A DNA stretch of 64,000 nucleotides, from NCBI RefSeq assembly GCF_029223285.1, contig NZ_JARHUJ010000010.1, positions 1 to 64,000 of the forward strand, read 5' to 3'. The notes beneath the pieces are model-generated. The model was not told the DNA's origin. It did not search any database and saw only the letters and a program-made list of their open reading frames with translations. The stretch comes from Paraflavitalea sp. CAU 1676. GTDB lineage: Bacteria > Bacteroidota > Bacteroidia > Chitinophagales > Chitinophagaceae. A program made the translations under genes and the position numbers. The number at the start of each line of letters is the position of its first letter. Position 1 is the first letter of the stretch. Positions 54,464 to 62,608 of this stretch are shown one piece after another.

Positions 54464-57400
54464 ATGTCTTCCAACAGTAAATTTTCATGTCGCCGCCTGA
54501 TAAATTTGGCAACATGTTTTAAACGAGCTTTAAAAGCGCTAATTCTAACTCTTCTGGTTTTGTTTTTACAAGGATTTATTCCAGGGGGATTTCAAGTTGT
54601 GACTCTAAACTTCAAGAATGCTCCGCTGCAAAATGTATTGAATGAGATAAAGAAACAGACAGGATATTCTTTTGTCATTACTGACGTCTTAAGTGCCAAA
54701 GCTAAGCCGGTTAACGTTAATGTTTATAATGCACGAATTGCAGATGCATTGGTGCAAATCTTCCAAGGTCAATCATTGACTTACACAGTCGTCGAGCGAA
54801 TTATCATTGTAAAAGAAAGGGGGGAAAAGAAGACAGATAAGGGGCTGACCTCCCATCAATCATTTTTGCTTATTGATGTAAAGGGGCGGGTGATGAATGA
54901 GCAAGATGAGCCGGTCTCTGGAGTAAGCGTACAGGTGAAAGGAGAATCGAAAATTGGGACATCAACTAATGGAGACGGTGAGTTTGAGTTACGGAAAATC
55001 GATCCCGCCGCTACGCTTGTGTTTACGGCTGTAAACATAGAGATGGTTGAGACTTATTTAAATGGTAGACGATCTTTAGATGTAAAGGTGAGGGGGAAGT
55101 CTGGGAAATTGGACGAAGTGCAGGTAATTGCCTATGGAAAAACAACACAACGCTTTACTGTCGGAAACGTTTCTTCTGTTAAATCGGAGGATATAGAGAA
55201 GCAAGTAATTACTAATCCATTACTTGCTTTGCAAGGGCGAGTGCCAGGACTTGTTGTTACACAAAACAATGGTATGAATGGTGGGGGTGTAACTATTCGA
55301 ATACAAGGACAGAATTCAATTAATTCGATAGTTGGCAATGATCCACTGATTGTTATCGACGGAATTCCCTATATATCTCAGATGATTTCTACTACAACGG
55401 GTGGCGTAACTGCAATGTTAGGAGGTTCTGGCGGCCCTTCGGGAAGCGGTGCTGGTAGTCCGCTTAATTACCTAAATCCAAATGATATAGAAAGTATAGA
55501 TATTTTAAAGGATGCAGATGCTACCGCAATATATGGTTCTAGAGCAGCAAATGGAGCCATTCTTATTACGACAAAAAAGGGGAGGATGGGCGAAATGAAG
55601 GTGAATTTAAACTTGCAACATGGCTGGGGCAATGTAGCTAAAAAAATAGATTTGTTAGGAAGTAGGGATTATCTTGAAATGCGGAGAGAGGCATTACGGA
55701 ATTCAAATGTTAGCGTCAGTTCGACCGATTATGATTTAAATGGTCATTGGGATACAACTCGTTCCACTGATTGGCAGAACGAACTGATAGGTGAGACCTC
55801 CAGATATTTTTTAACAAGTTTAGGGCTTTCGGGAGGCACAAATAGTGTACAGTACTTGGTAGGAGTAAATTACAATCGATCTACTGCGGTTTTTCCTGGA
55901 GATTTTTCAGACAAAAGAGGTAGCGTGCATTTTTCTATAAACGCTTCTTCTGCGAACCAAAAATTGAAAATGCAACTTTCAGGTAGCTATTTGATCGACA
56001 ATAATAAGCTGCCGGGTTTGGATTTGACAGATATTGCGATGCGGCTTTCTCCAGTTGCACCAACTTTATATAATGGTGATAAAACCTTGAATTGGCAACC
56101 AAATAGTTCTGGTAACTCCACTTGGGACAATCCTTTAGGAAACATGTTTAGGCTTTATGAAAACACTACAAGAAATTTAATAAGTAGCGCCCTAGTTAGT
56201 TATCAAATTATTCCCGGTTTGGATATTAGAAGCAGTTTTGGATTCAATGTTATTCAGTCTGAGGAATTTATGGGAAATCTATTTCAGTCTCAAAGACCAC
56301 AGGATCGAGCCAATTTTCAACGAGACGCTAGGTTTACAGATAGCAGGATAAGCTCTTTTACCATTGAACCATTAATTAATTTTAAAAAGGATTGGAGGAA
56401 TTTTGGAAGATTAGATGCGGTATTGGGAGCGAGTATTCAACAGATAGACAATGAAGGTGATGTTTTAAGGGGATTAGGATTTATAAGTGACGCTGTTATG
56501 AAGAATATAAGGGCTGCAAGTTCAATTCAAGCATTTAATTCTGTAAAATCCACATATAAATATAATGCGGCGTTTGGGCGTATTAGCTATCAACTGAAGG
56601 AAAAATATCTTTTGAATCTAACTGCTAGACGGGATGGGAGCAGCCGTTTTGGTCCAGAGAACAGATTTCACAATTTCGCATCACTAGGAATTGGATGGAT
56701 ATTCAGCGAGGAGCGATTTCTTAAAGGCAGTAGTTCGCTTTTTAGCTTTGGAAAGATTAGGGCGAGCTATGGGACGACAGGAAACGATCAGATAGGTGAT
56801 TTTAGGTATTTGAGTATCTATAATACGCTTCCTTCTGGAATCTTACCATATCAAGGTATTGTAGGTATATACACGGCTGGGCTGAGTAATCCTTATTTGG
56901 AATGGGAGGAGACTAGGAAACTTCAGGTAGGTTTGGATTTAGGGTTTGTAAAGGATCGTATATTATTTACATTCAACTACGTAAGGAATCGTTCGTCTAA
57001 TCAGTTGCTAGAATACATCCTTCCTGCAACAACTGGGACAAGTGATATAACGAGTAATTTCCCTGCAACCGTTCAAAATACCGGATTTGAATTAGCAGTA
57101 AATTCAATTAACTATAGGTCCAGGGATTTTAAGTGGCGCACTAATGCCAATTTAACTATTCCTAGAAATAAATTAATTGCATTTCCCGGGATTGAATCAT
57201 CCACTTATGCTAATAGTTTGATTGTCGGGCAGCCCATCAGTTTAATTAAAACTGCTCACTTCTTAGGTGTAGATCCTTTGACTGGTAACTATAGAGTTGC
57301 TAATAAAATGGGGGATCCCGTTTCTGCTCCTTCGCCTGAAGATATGAATGTCTGGCTTACAATGTTTCCAAAGTTTTATGGAGGCCTAAGTAATTCATTT

Positions 57401-57832
57401 GAATTTAAAGGGATTCAAATTGATCTTACAATTCAATTTATAAAGCAATTAGGTACAGACTATCTTTTTAGGTCGGTTCCAGGAGCATTTGTTAGTGGTA
57501 ATGGAAATCAGCCTATAAGAGTAATGAGACGGTGGCAAAAAGCAGGTGATTTTGCTGATGTTGCCCGTTTTTCTACTACAAGCGCCGGTGGTGGTACCGG
57601 GGACGCCTTTTGGTGTGATGCCTCCTTTATAAGGTTGAAGAATATTTCACTTTCGTATCAAATACATGAATTAATAAAGCGCAAAATAAATCTTCAAAAC
57701 ATTAGATTGTATATCCAAGCACAAAATTTATTTACGATTACGCGCTTTAAAGGTTTGGACCCCGAAAGCCAAAGCATTTCTTCACTCCCGCCGCTAAGGA
57801 TGATAGTAACTGGAATACAAATTACATTTTAG
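54464..57832 (+). CDS. SusC-family TonB-dependent transporter with STN domain
   Basis: This 1122-aa protein has an N-terminal signal/membrane segment (ALILTLLVLFLQGFIPGGF) and an STN domain (VTLNFKNAPLQNVLNEIKKQ, about residues 46-115). The carboxypeptidase-regulatory-like domain contains DVKGRVMNEQDEPVSGVSVQ, the TonB region DEVQVIAYGK, the plug LLALQGRVPGLVVTQNNG, and the barrel ends in ITGIQITF-like sequence. The STN domain ties it to the upstream FecR/sigma pair. The SusD gene begins 21 nt after its stop. Codon use is clearly more AT-rich than in the mannan locus, suggesting a different origin. Peptides are a likely ligand, given the thioredoxin-like and S9-peptidase genes downstream; this is inferred. 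Confidence 0.93.
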   Translation: MSSNSKFSCRRLINLATCFKRALKALILTLLVLFLQGFIPGGFQVVTLNFKNAPLQNVLNEIKKQTGYSFVITDVLSAKAKPVNVNVYNARIADALVQIFQGQSLTYTVVERIIIVKERGEKKTDKGLTSHQSFLLIDVKGRVMNEQDEPVSGVSVQVKGESKIGTSTNGDGEFELRKIDPAATLVFTAVNIEMVETYLNGRRSLDVKVRGKSGKLDEVQVIAYGKTTQRFTVGNVSSVKSEDIEKQVITNPLLALQGRVPGLVVTQNNGMNGGGVTIRIQGQNSINSIVGNDPLIVIDGIPYISQMISTTTGGVTAMLGGSGGPSGSGAGSPLNYLNPNDIESIDILKDADATAIYGSRAANGAILITTKKGRMGEMKVNLNLQHGWGNVAKKIDLLGSRDYLEMRREALRNSNVSVSSTDYDLNGHWDTTRSTDWQNELIGETSRYFLTSLGLSGGTNSVQYLVGVNYNRSTAVFPGDFSDKRGSVHFSINASSANQKLKMQLSGSYLIDNNKLPGLDLTDIAMRLSPVAPTLYNGDKTLNWQPNSSGNSTWDNPLGNMFRLYENTTRNLISSALVSYQIIPGLDIRSSFGFNVIQSEEFMGNLFQSQRPQDRANFQRDARFTDSRISSFTIEPLINFKKDWRNFGRLDAVLGASIQQIDNEGDVLRGLGFISDAVMKNIRAASSIQAFNSVKSTYKYNAAFGRISYQLKEKYLLNLTARRDGSSRFGPENRFHNFASLGIGWIFSEERFLKGSSSLFSFGKIRASYGTTGNDQIGDFRYLSIYNTLPSGILPYQGIVGIYTAGLSNPYLEWEETRKLQVGLDLGFVKDRILFTFNYVRNRSSNQLLEYILPATTGTSDITSNFPATVQNTGFELAVNSINYRSRDFKWRTNANLTIPRNKLIAFPGIESSTYANSLIVGQPISLIKTAHFLGVDPLTGNYRVANKMGDPVSAPSPEDMNVWLTMFPKFYGGLSNSFEFKGIQIDLTIQFIKQLGTDYLFRSVPGAFVSGNGNQPIRVMRRWQKAGDFADVARFSTTSAGGGTGDAFWCDASFIRLKNISLSYQIHELIKRKINLQNIRLYIQAQNLFTITRFKGLDPESQSISSLPPLRMIVTGIQITF

Positions 57833-57853
57833 TTGATTCCTAAAATTAAGTAT

Positions 57854-59320
57854 ATGCTAAATTGCCAACGGTTATCGAAAAGATTCTATCAAGCTTTTTT
57901 GTTGGGTGTGATTTTGTTTATGCTTAGCTGTGAGAAATTGCTTGAAGTCGAAGTGCCGCCTACCCAAATTAGTCAAGGAAATGTATTTAGTGATAATGGA
58001 ACTGCTGTAGCAGTGTTGTCAGGGATATATGCACAGATTGGAGCTGGTTCTGCGGAGGAGGAAAATGTCTTTCGAAATATCTCTCGTTTGACTGGCCTTT
58101 CAGCAGATGAATTGGATTTGTGGATTGGGTTTGTTGGCCCGAATCCATTGGCTTATTATCAAAATAACTTATCGGCACGTGGAAATGTTATCGCTGGCGG
58201 CGAGCTTTGGTATGTTTTGTATTCACATTTATTGGCCTGCAATTCGGCACTTGAAGGAATTGAGTCCTCTGATCTTCTTTCCTTACCGGTTAAACGGCAA
58301 TTAACAGGCGAGGCTAAATTTATGCGCGCTTTTTTTAACTTCTATTTGACGAATTTGTTTGGTGATATTCCCCTTGTATTGACTACGGACTACGAAGTGA
58401 ATAGACATTTGTCACGCACGCATCAGGCGAAAGTTTGGCAACAAATAGTCAGTGATCTTGTCGACGCAAAAGAATTACTTAGCGAAGTTTATCTAAATGG
58501 TAAACTGGAAGCCTATAGAAATAATCAGATCGAACGTGTCAGGCCGACTAGGTGGGCGGCGATCGCTCTGCTGGCTAGGGCATACCTGTACGTTGGGGAT
58601 TGGGTCAATGCGGAAATTGAATCTTCTTTAGTAATCAATAATTCTCAGCTTTACAATTTGGTTTCATTAGCCGACGTTTTCCGGAAAAATAGTCTTGAAT
58701 CGATATGGCAAATTCCGCCGGTATTGGCAGGGTGGAATACTGAGGAGGCTAAAGTGTTTGTTTTGGATGCACCTCCAGCTGGACTAAGTAATGTTAAATA
58801 CGTTTATCTCAGTTCCTCGATTATGTCTGATTTCGAGACGGATGATCGCCGAAAGGTCGAGTGGGTTAGGTCTTATACCGATGCAAGTGGAACCTTTTCA
58901 TTTCCCTATAAGTATAGGTCTGCTACCGAATCGGAACCTGTGACTGAGTATTTGATGATGCTTCGTTTAGGTGAGCAGTACTTGATCCGTGCGGAAGCCA
59001 GAGCTCATTTGGGTAAATTAGTGGAAGGGATGGCTGATTTAGATATAATTAGAATGAGAGCTGGCCTATCTAGCGTAGGTGCACTTACAGAAGCTGAATT
59101 ATTAGATGCAGTTAGACATGAGCGAAAGGTGGAATTGTTTACAGAATGGGGACATAGATGGTTTGATCTCAAGAGAACGAAGATGGTTGATTCAATTATG
59201 AGCATCATTACTCCTGTCAAAGCAAACGGTAGTGGATGGAACGAGTTTCAAAAGTGGTACCCGATTCCGTTTGGCGATATTCAAATGAATAGCAATTTGG
59301 TACAAACTCCTGGATACTAG
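57854..59320 (+). CDS. SusD/RagB-family lipoprotein
   Basis: 488 aa from ATG 57854; a TTG at 57833 is in frame but gives no better signal peptide. The lipoprotein signal ends at Cys26 (ILFMLSCEKLLEVEVP). Typical elements are KRQLTGEAKFMRAFFNFYLT, the LFGDIPLVL stretch, LRLGEQYLIRAEARAHLGKL and HERKVELFTEWGHRWFDLKR. It is the lid and ligand-binding partner of the SusC encoded 21 nt upstream. Intact and of normal length. Confidence 0.93.
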   Translation: MLNCQRLSKRFYQAFLLGVILFMLSCEKLLEVEVPPTQISQGNVFSDNGTAVAVLSGIYAQIGAGSAEEENVFRNISRLTGLSADELDLWIGFVGPNPLAYYQNNLSARGNVIAGGELWYVLYSHLLACNSALEGIESSDLLSLPVKRQLTGEAKFMRAFFNFYLTNLFGDIPLVLTTDYEVNRHLSRTHQAKVWQQIVSDLVDAKELLSEVYLNGKLEAYRNNQIERVRPTRWAAIALLARAYLYVGDWVNAEIESSLVINNSQLYNLVSLADVFRKNSLESIWQIPPVLAGWNTEEAKVFVLDAPPAGLSNVKYVYLSSSIMSDFETDDRRKVEWVRSYTDASGTFSFPYKYRSATESEPVTEYLMMLRLGEQYLIRAEARAHLGKLVEGMADLDIIRMRAGLSSVGALTEAELLDAVRHERKVELFTEWGHRWFDLKRTKMVDSIMSIITPVKANGSGWNEFQKWYPIPFGDIQMNSNLVQTPGY

Positions 59321-59411
59321 TTAGGTGTTTATGGATTTACAAATTGAGGGCTGTTTAGAAGTTGATCTCAATGATAATTGTTTAGGGCTTAGTAATCTTA
59401 AGGATAATTTC

Positions 59412-60707
59412 ATGAAAAAGGCTGTTTGTTTATTAGTTTGTTCTTTGTATACATTTACTTCCATTGGTCAGAATGTTGGGAGAGGGGTTGACTTTGAAGT
59501 TGGATTGTCTTGGCAGGAGATTGTTGATAAAGCCAGCTCAAAAGGTAAATCTATATTTGTTGAGATTTACGCTACTTGGTGTGGCCCTTGCAAGGTTATG
59601 GATAAGCTGATTTATCCCAATGACAAAGTCGGAAGTTTAGTGAATGACAAATTTATATCTGTAAAAGTTCAGGTTGACACAGGGAAGTTAGATAATGGGA
59701 ATGTAAAGAAAACTTATCCTATAGCGCGATATCTCGAAAGTAAGTTTAATTTAAGTGGGGTTCCAACCTTTCTCTTCTTTTCCCCAGACGGGAAAATTAT
59801 TCACAAAGATGAGGGGTATAAAGAATATACTTCGTTTGTTAAAATGGTCAAGGATGCCTTGGATACAACTACACAAATATATGGGCTCGTTGATAGATGG
59901 CGGAGTGGAGGTTTAAGTTATTGGGACCTTCCCAAGTTAGTCAAGAGAGTATTGTATGAGCTTAACGAAGAGAAATTAGCCTCAGAAATTGCTTCAGATT
60001 ACTTGAGACGAATGGAGTTTGTGCCAGTTGACAGTTTTGTTACCAGGGATAATTTATTCTTTTTACGCTCCTTTAACGATATACACAGGTCGTCTGATAG
60101 GATGTTTAGAGTATGTGTGCAAAATTCGGATTTAGTTGATAGTACTCTAAAGCAAAGTGCGTTTGCAATGCGGTTTATTAGCTTTGTCATGACTAAAGAG
60201 GAGATTAACCCTGCGTTTGAAAAGGCTAGACGACGGCATTTATCACCGAATTGGAATAAAATTAGAAAATTAATAGCAAGGAAATGTGGTGAAGAAATGG
60301 CGAATTATTGCGAAATAAGAGGTAAAGAGATTTGGTATCAAAATATAGGTGATAACACTAATTACGTAAAATGGCTTGTCAGAAAGATTACTTTTGAAGG
60401 CGTGGACAATGAAGACTCGAGTTTTAATCGGTCAATTTACTTAAATAATGCTGCGTGGCAGGTTTTTCAGAAAAGTAACGATAGATCACAGTTAATTGAG
60501 GCTTTAAAGTGGGTAAACAAAGCGTTAAGAATAGTGCCTGTTGAGTACGGTATGGCGATCGATACAAAGGCAAATTTGTTATATAAACTAGGAGACAGTG
60601 CAGATGCAATAGCCTTAGAAGAAGAGCTTGTGGAGAAAACAAAAAATGAATCTTATAGGAAGACACTTTCAAAGATGAAACTTGGTTTAGAAACTTGGGA
60701 TGAATAG
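59412..60707 (+). CDS. Exported thioredoxin-fold protein with C-terminal helical domain
   Basis: 431 aa from ATG 59412 (MKKAVCLLVCSLYTFTSIGQ), which gives a clean signal peptide; the frame is open from 59325, but the added 29 residues destroy it. A thioredoxin domain follows with W56-C57-G-P-C60 in YATWCGPCKVM and the later cis-Pro region SGVPTFLFFSPDGK. Residues about 170-431 are helical and TPR-like (AAWQVFQKSNDRSQLIEALK). It probably acts in the periplasm as a thiol-disulfide reductase or chaperone. Thioredoxin-like genes are common beside peptide-type SusCD loci. It follows susD by 91 nt on the same strand. Confidence 0.85.
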   Translation: MKKAVCLLVCSLYTFTSIGQNVGRGVDFEVGLSWQEIVDKASSKGKSIFVEIYATWCGPCKVMDKLIYPNDKVGSLVNDKFISVKVQVDTGKLDNGNVKKTYPIARYLESKFNLSGVPTFLFFSPDGKIIHKDEGYKEYTSFVKMVKDALDTTTQIYGLVDRWRSGGLSYWDLPKLVKRVLYELNEEKLASEIASDYLRRMEFVPVDSFVTRDNLFFLRSFNDIHRSSDRMFRVCVQNSDLVDSTLKQSAFAMRFISFVMTKEEINPAFEKARRRHLSPNWNKIRKLIARKCGEEMANYCEIRGKEIWYQNIGDNTNYVKWLVRKITFEGVDNEDSSFNRSIYLNNAAWQVFQKSNDRSQLIEALKWVNKALRIVPVEYGMAIDTKANLLYKLGDSADAIALEEELVEKTKNESYRKTLSKMKLGLETWDE

Positions 60708-60753
60708 TTTTAGAAAATCAAGTTGTTTAATGCATAATTTAAAATGATGTTTT

Positions 60754-61440
60754 ATGCCAATTCCAAGTCGGTTGAATATTCGGATTATACTAATTTCGGT
60801 TATCCTGGCGGGAGTGTCCTGCAAGAAAGATGACTTTAAGGGAGAAGAGATGTCATCTCTTTGTATATCAAATGTTGTTGTAGGAAGTAGCCCCATTCGA
60901 TTGAATAGCATTACTGGGGAAACTGTGAGTTATGGCAATAATAGGGTGTTTTCAGTAATGACGGGTCAAAGAAAGGTGGTAATTTATTCCATAGAAGATT
61001 CTGTAAAACCCTACTATAGTTCATCAGTAGTTTTTGCTAAAGGATCTGTTTATTCTCTATTTGTTTCTGGGTCGTATCCAGTTGCTGATACTTTATTGAT
61101 CAAGGAAAATATTCCATATAGATTGGACAGCACCGCAGGTATTAGGGTGATTAACTTGTGTTCTAATTGCCCTCCTGTCAACGTTACGTTGGCTCTGTCA
61201 GATCATGTGCTCGAGTTTTCAAACCTTTCTTATAGACAGGTGCCAGAATTTAAGACATATTCTGCGACTGCCAAAAATGGGTTGTATAACTTTCAGATTC
61301 GAGATTCTGAAACGGGAAAGGTCTTAGTTGCATATAATTTGGCTACCCCTAGGTTTAGGGAAGTGACTCTTGTTCTTAGAGGGCTCAAGGATGGCGTTGG
61401 AGCGGGGGGGCTAGGAGTTATGAGGGTTAATCATTATTGA
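60754..61440 (+). CDS. DUF4397-like lipoprotein
   Basis: This 228-aa lipoprotein has Cys23 in SVILAGVSCKKDD. The mature part is all-beta, with GIRVINLCSNCPPVNVTLAL and the later GLYNFQIRDSETGKVLVAYN, resembling DUF4397 domains of surface lipoproteins in Chitinophagaceae. It has no enzyme motif. It starts 46 nt after the thioredoxin-like gene and is probably the last gene of that operon before the terminator at 61790. It could be a third surface-binding component, like SusE in glycan loci. Confidence 0.75.
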   Translation: MPIPSRLNIRIILISVILAGVSCKKDDFKGEEMSSLCISNVVVGSSPIRLNSITGETVSYGNNRVFSVMTGQRKVVIYSIEDSVKPYYSSSVVFAKGSVYSLFVSGSYPVADTLLIKENIPYRLDSTAGIRVINLCSNCPPVNVTLALSDHVLEFSNLSYRQVPEFKTYSATAKNGLYNFQIRDSETGKVLVAYNLATPRFREVTLVLRGLKDGVGAGGLGVMRVNHY

Positions 61441-61871
61441 GATAGGTTACAATTGTGAATGGATATAATTGTAAGTGGGTGATTTGTTTACATTATGTTA
61501 GAAACTCTACTAAGTAATGTTTTGTTGCTGTGCGTTATTCTAAGGTAGTTAAATTGGTGGGCTGGATTATTCGAGTTGCTCATTCAGAAGGCGATATACT
61601 TTTAGGTTAGAATAGACTTGCAGATTTGGATGTCGTGGAATCTGAATTTGTGACTTTGAAATGCATTTGCACCTTTTCAAAATATTGCCTACCTCAATGG
61701 AAGCTTTGTGGAATTGGTATATAGATTTTAAACCGATGGCATGAGAATTGGGGTATGATATCGATGGATCGCGTTAGCCTAAAGTTATAAAAAAGAGGTT
61801 GCCTAATGATTTAGAAGGCAGCCTCTTTTTTGTCAATAGTCGGTTAATTGACTAAGATGGAGTCTGTGAAG
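61441..61871. other. Intergenic stretch with a bidirectional terminator
   Basis: I see no gene between the DUF4397-like gene and the reverse-strand small exported protein. The only feature is the hairpin at 61790-61831, which ends both converging units. Confidence 0.55.
61790..61831. terminator. Bidirectional intrinsic terminator
   Basis: The arms aaaaagaggttgcct (61790-61804) and aggcagcctcttttt (61816-61830) form a 15-bp stem with one G-U pair and an 11-nt loop. A-rich and T-rich ends make it usable from both sides, between the convergent genes ending at 61440 and 61872. Confidence 0.92.
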
Positions 61872-62177
61872 TTATTCAACGGTTGTAGTGAATGTTAGGC
61901 TGCAATCTGCTGCTACGTATGTTGTAGCTGCTACCTCTGGCGTTTCGCAGAATATGCCATCATTGTCGATGTCGTTTGTTGCGACTGTTTTTACATTTTG
62001 GATTTCAGTACCTTGGTCGGTGATGTAGCGAACGTTAGGAACTAAAGCGCATTTTCCGCTAACGGGGTGAATCTTGTAGAGACATACGCCTCCAGCTTTT
62101 GTTGTGTTGAATGCGACGGTACCGGCTGCTAATGCCAAAACTAGAATTGCGCTCAACATGATTTTAACTCTTTTCAT
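61872..62177 (-). CDS. DUF6520-like small exported protein
   Basis: This 101-aa protein has a signal peptide (MKRVKIMLSAILVLALAAGT, then VAFNTTKA). The mature part contains four cysteines (GVCLYKI, GKCALVPN, IFCETPE, ADCSLTF), suggesting two disulfides. The layout resembles DUF6520, a family of short exported proteins in Bacteroidota with unknown function. It is on the reverse strand, opposite to the surrounding SusCD locus, and diverges from the S9-type gene. The start is ATG 62177. Confidence 0.65.
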   Translation of the reverse strand: MKRVKIMLSAILVLALAAGTVAFNTTKAGGVCLYKIHPVSGKCALVPNVRYITDQGTEIQNVKTVATNDIDNDGIFCETPEVAATTYVAADCSLTFTTTVE

Positions 62178-62608
62178 AAAAAAGGGCGCTTTTTAAACTA
62201 AAAAGCTAAAGCTAAAGTGTGAAATGATACCTACTCTGAATTTTAGTGGTTTTCGGCTACGCCACTTCTGTCCCTATTTCTGAACAGTGGATCCTGGTCT
62301 GTCCCGAAAAGGAATAGTTTTTTCTATAATGATGTTTGTGTTTATTATCTGCGTTTAAGCTAAGGTATAAATTGCTCATAATGCCGTTGGAAGGATTCGT
62401 TATGCATTTGGGAGTATTTATGCTATGAGGTGAGAATTTGATTACATCTTGCGTGTATGATTTAATTAAGTGAGTATTTTTAGTAGAATTTCGGAATATT
62501 TATTATAGTATTATTTCCGTTTTTGGGCCATAAATTTCAGTGGTTATATAAAATGCCTGTTCGTTATAAATTATTGAGGTTTTCCTTTTAACAATTAACT
62601 AAGGGGGT
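62178..62608. other. Divergent intergenic region (61.9-kb gene and S9 gene)
   Basis: These 431 nt hold the promoters of two divergent genes. The sequence is AT-rich and contains no gene that I can support. The forward gene is preceded by aaggggg immediately before its ATG, unusually purine-rich for this phylum but too close to the start to be a good ribosome-binding site. Confidence 0.5.
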
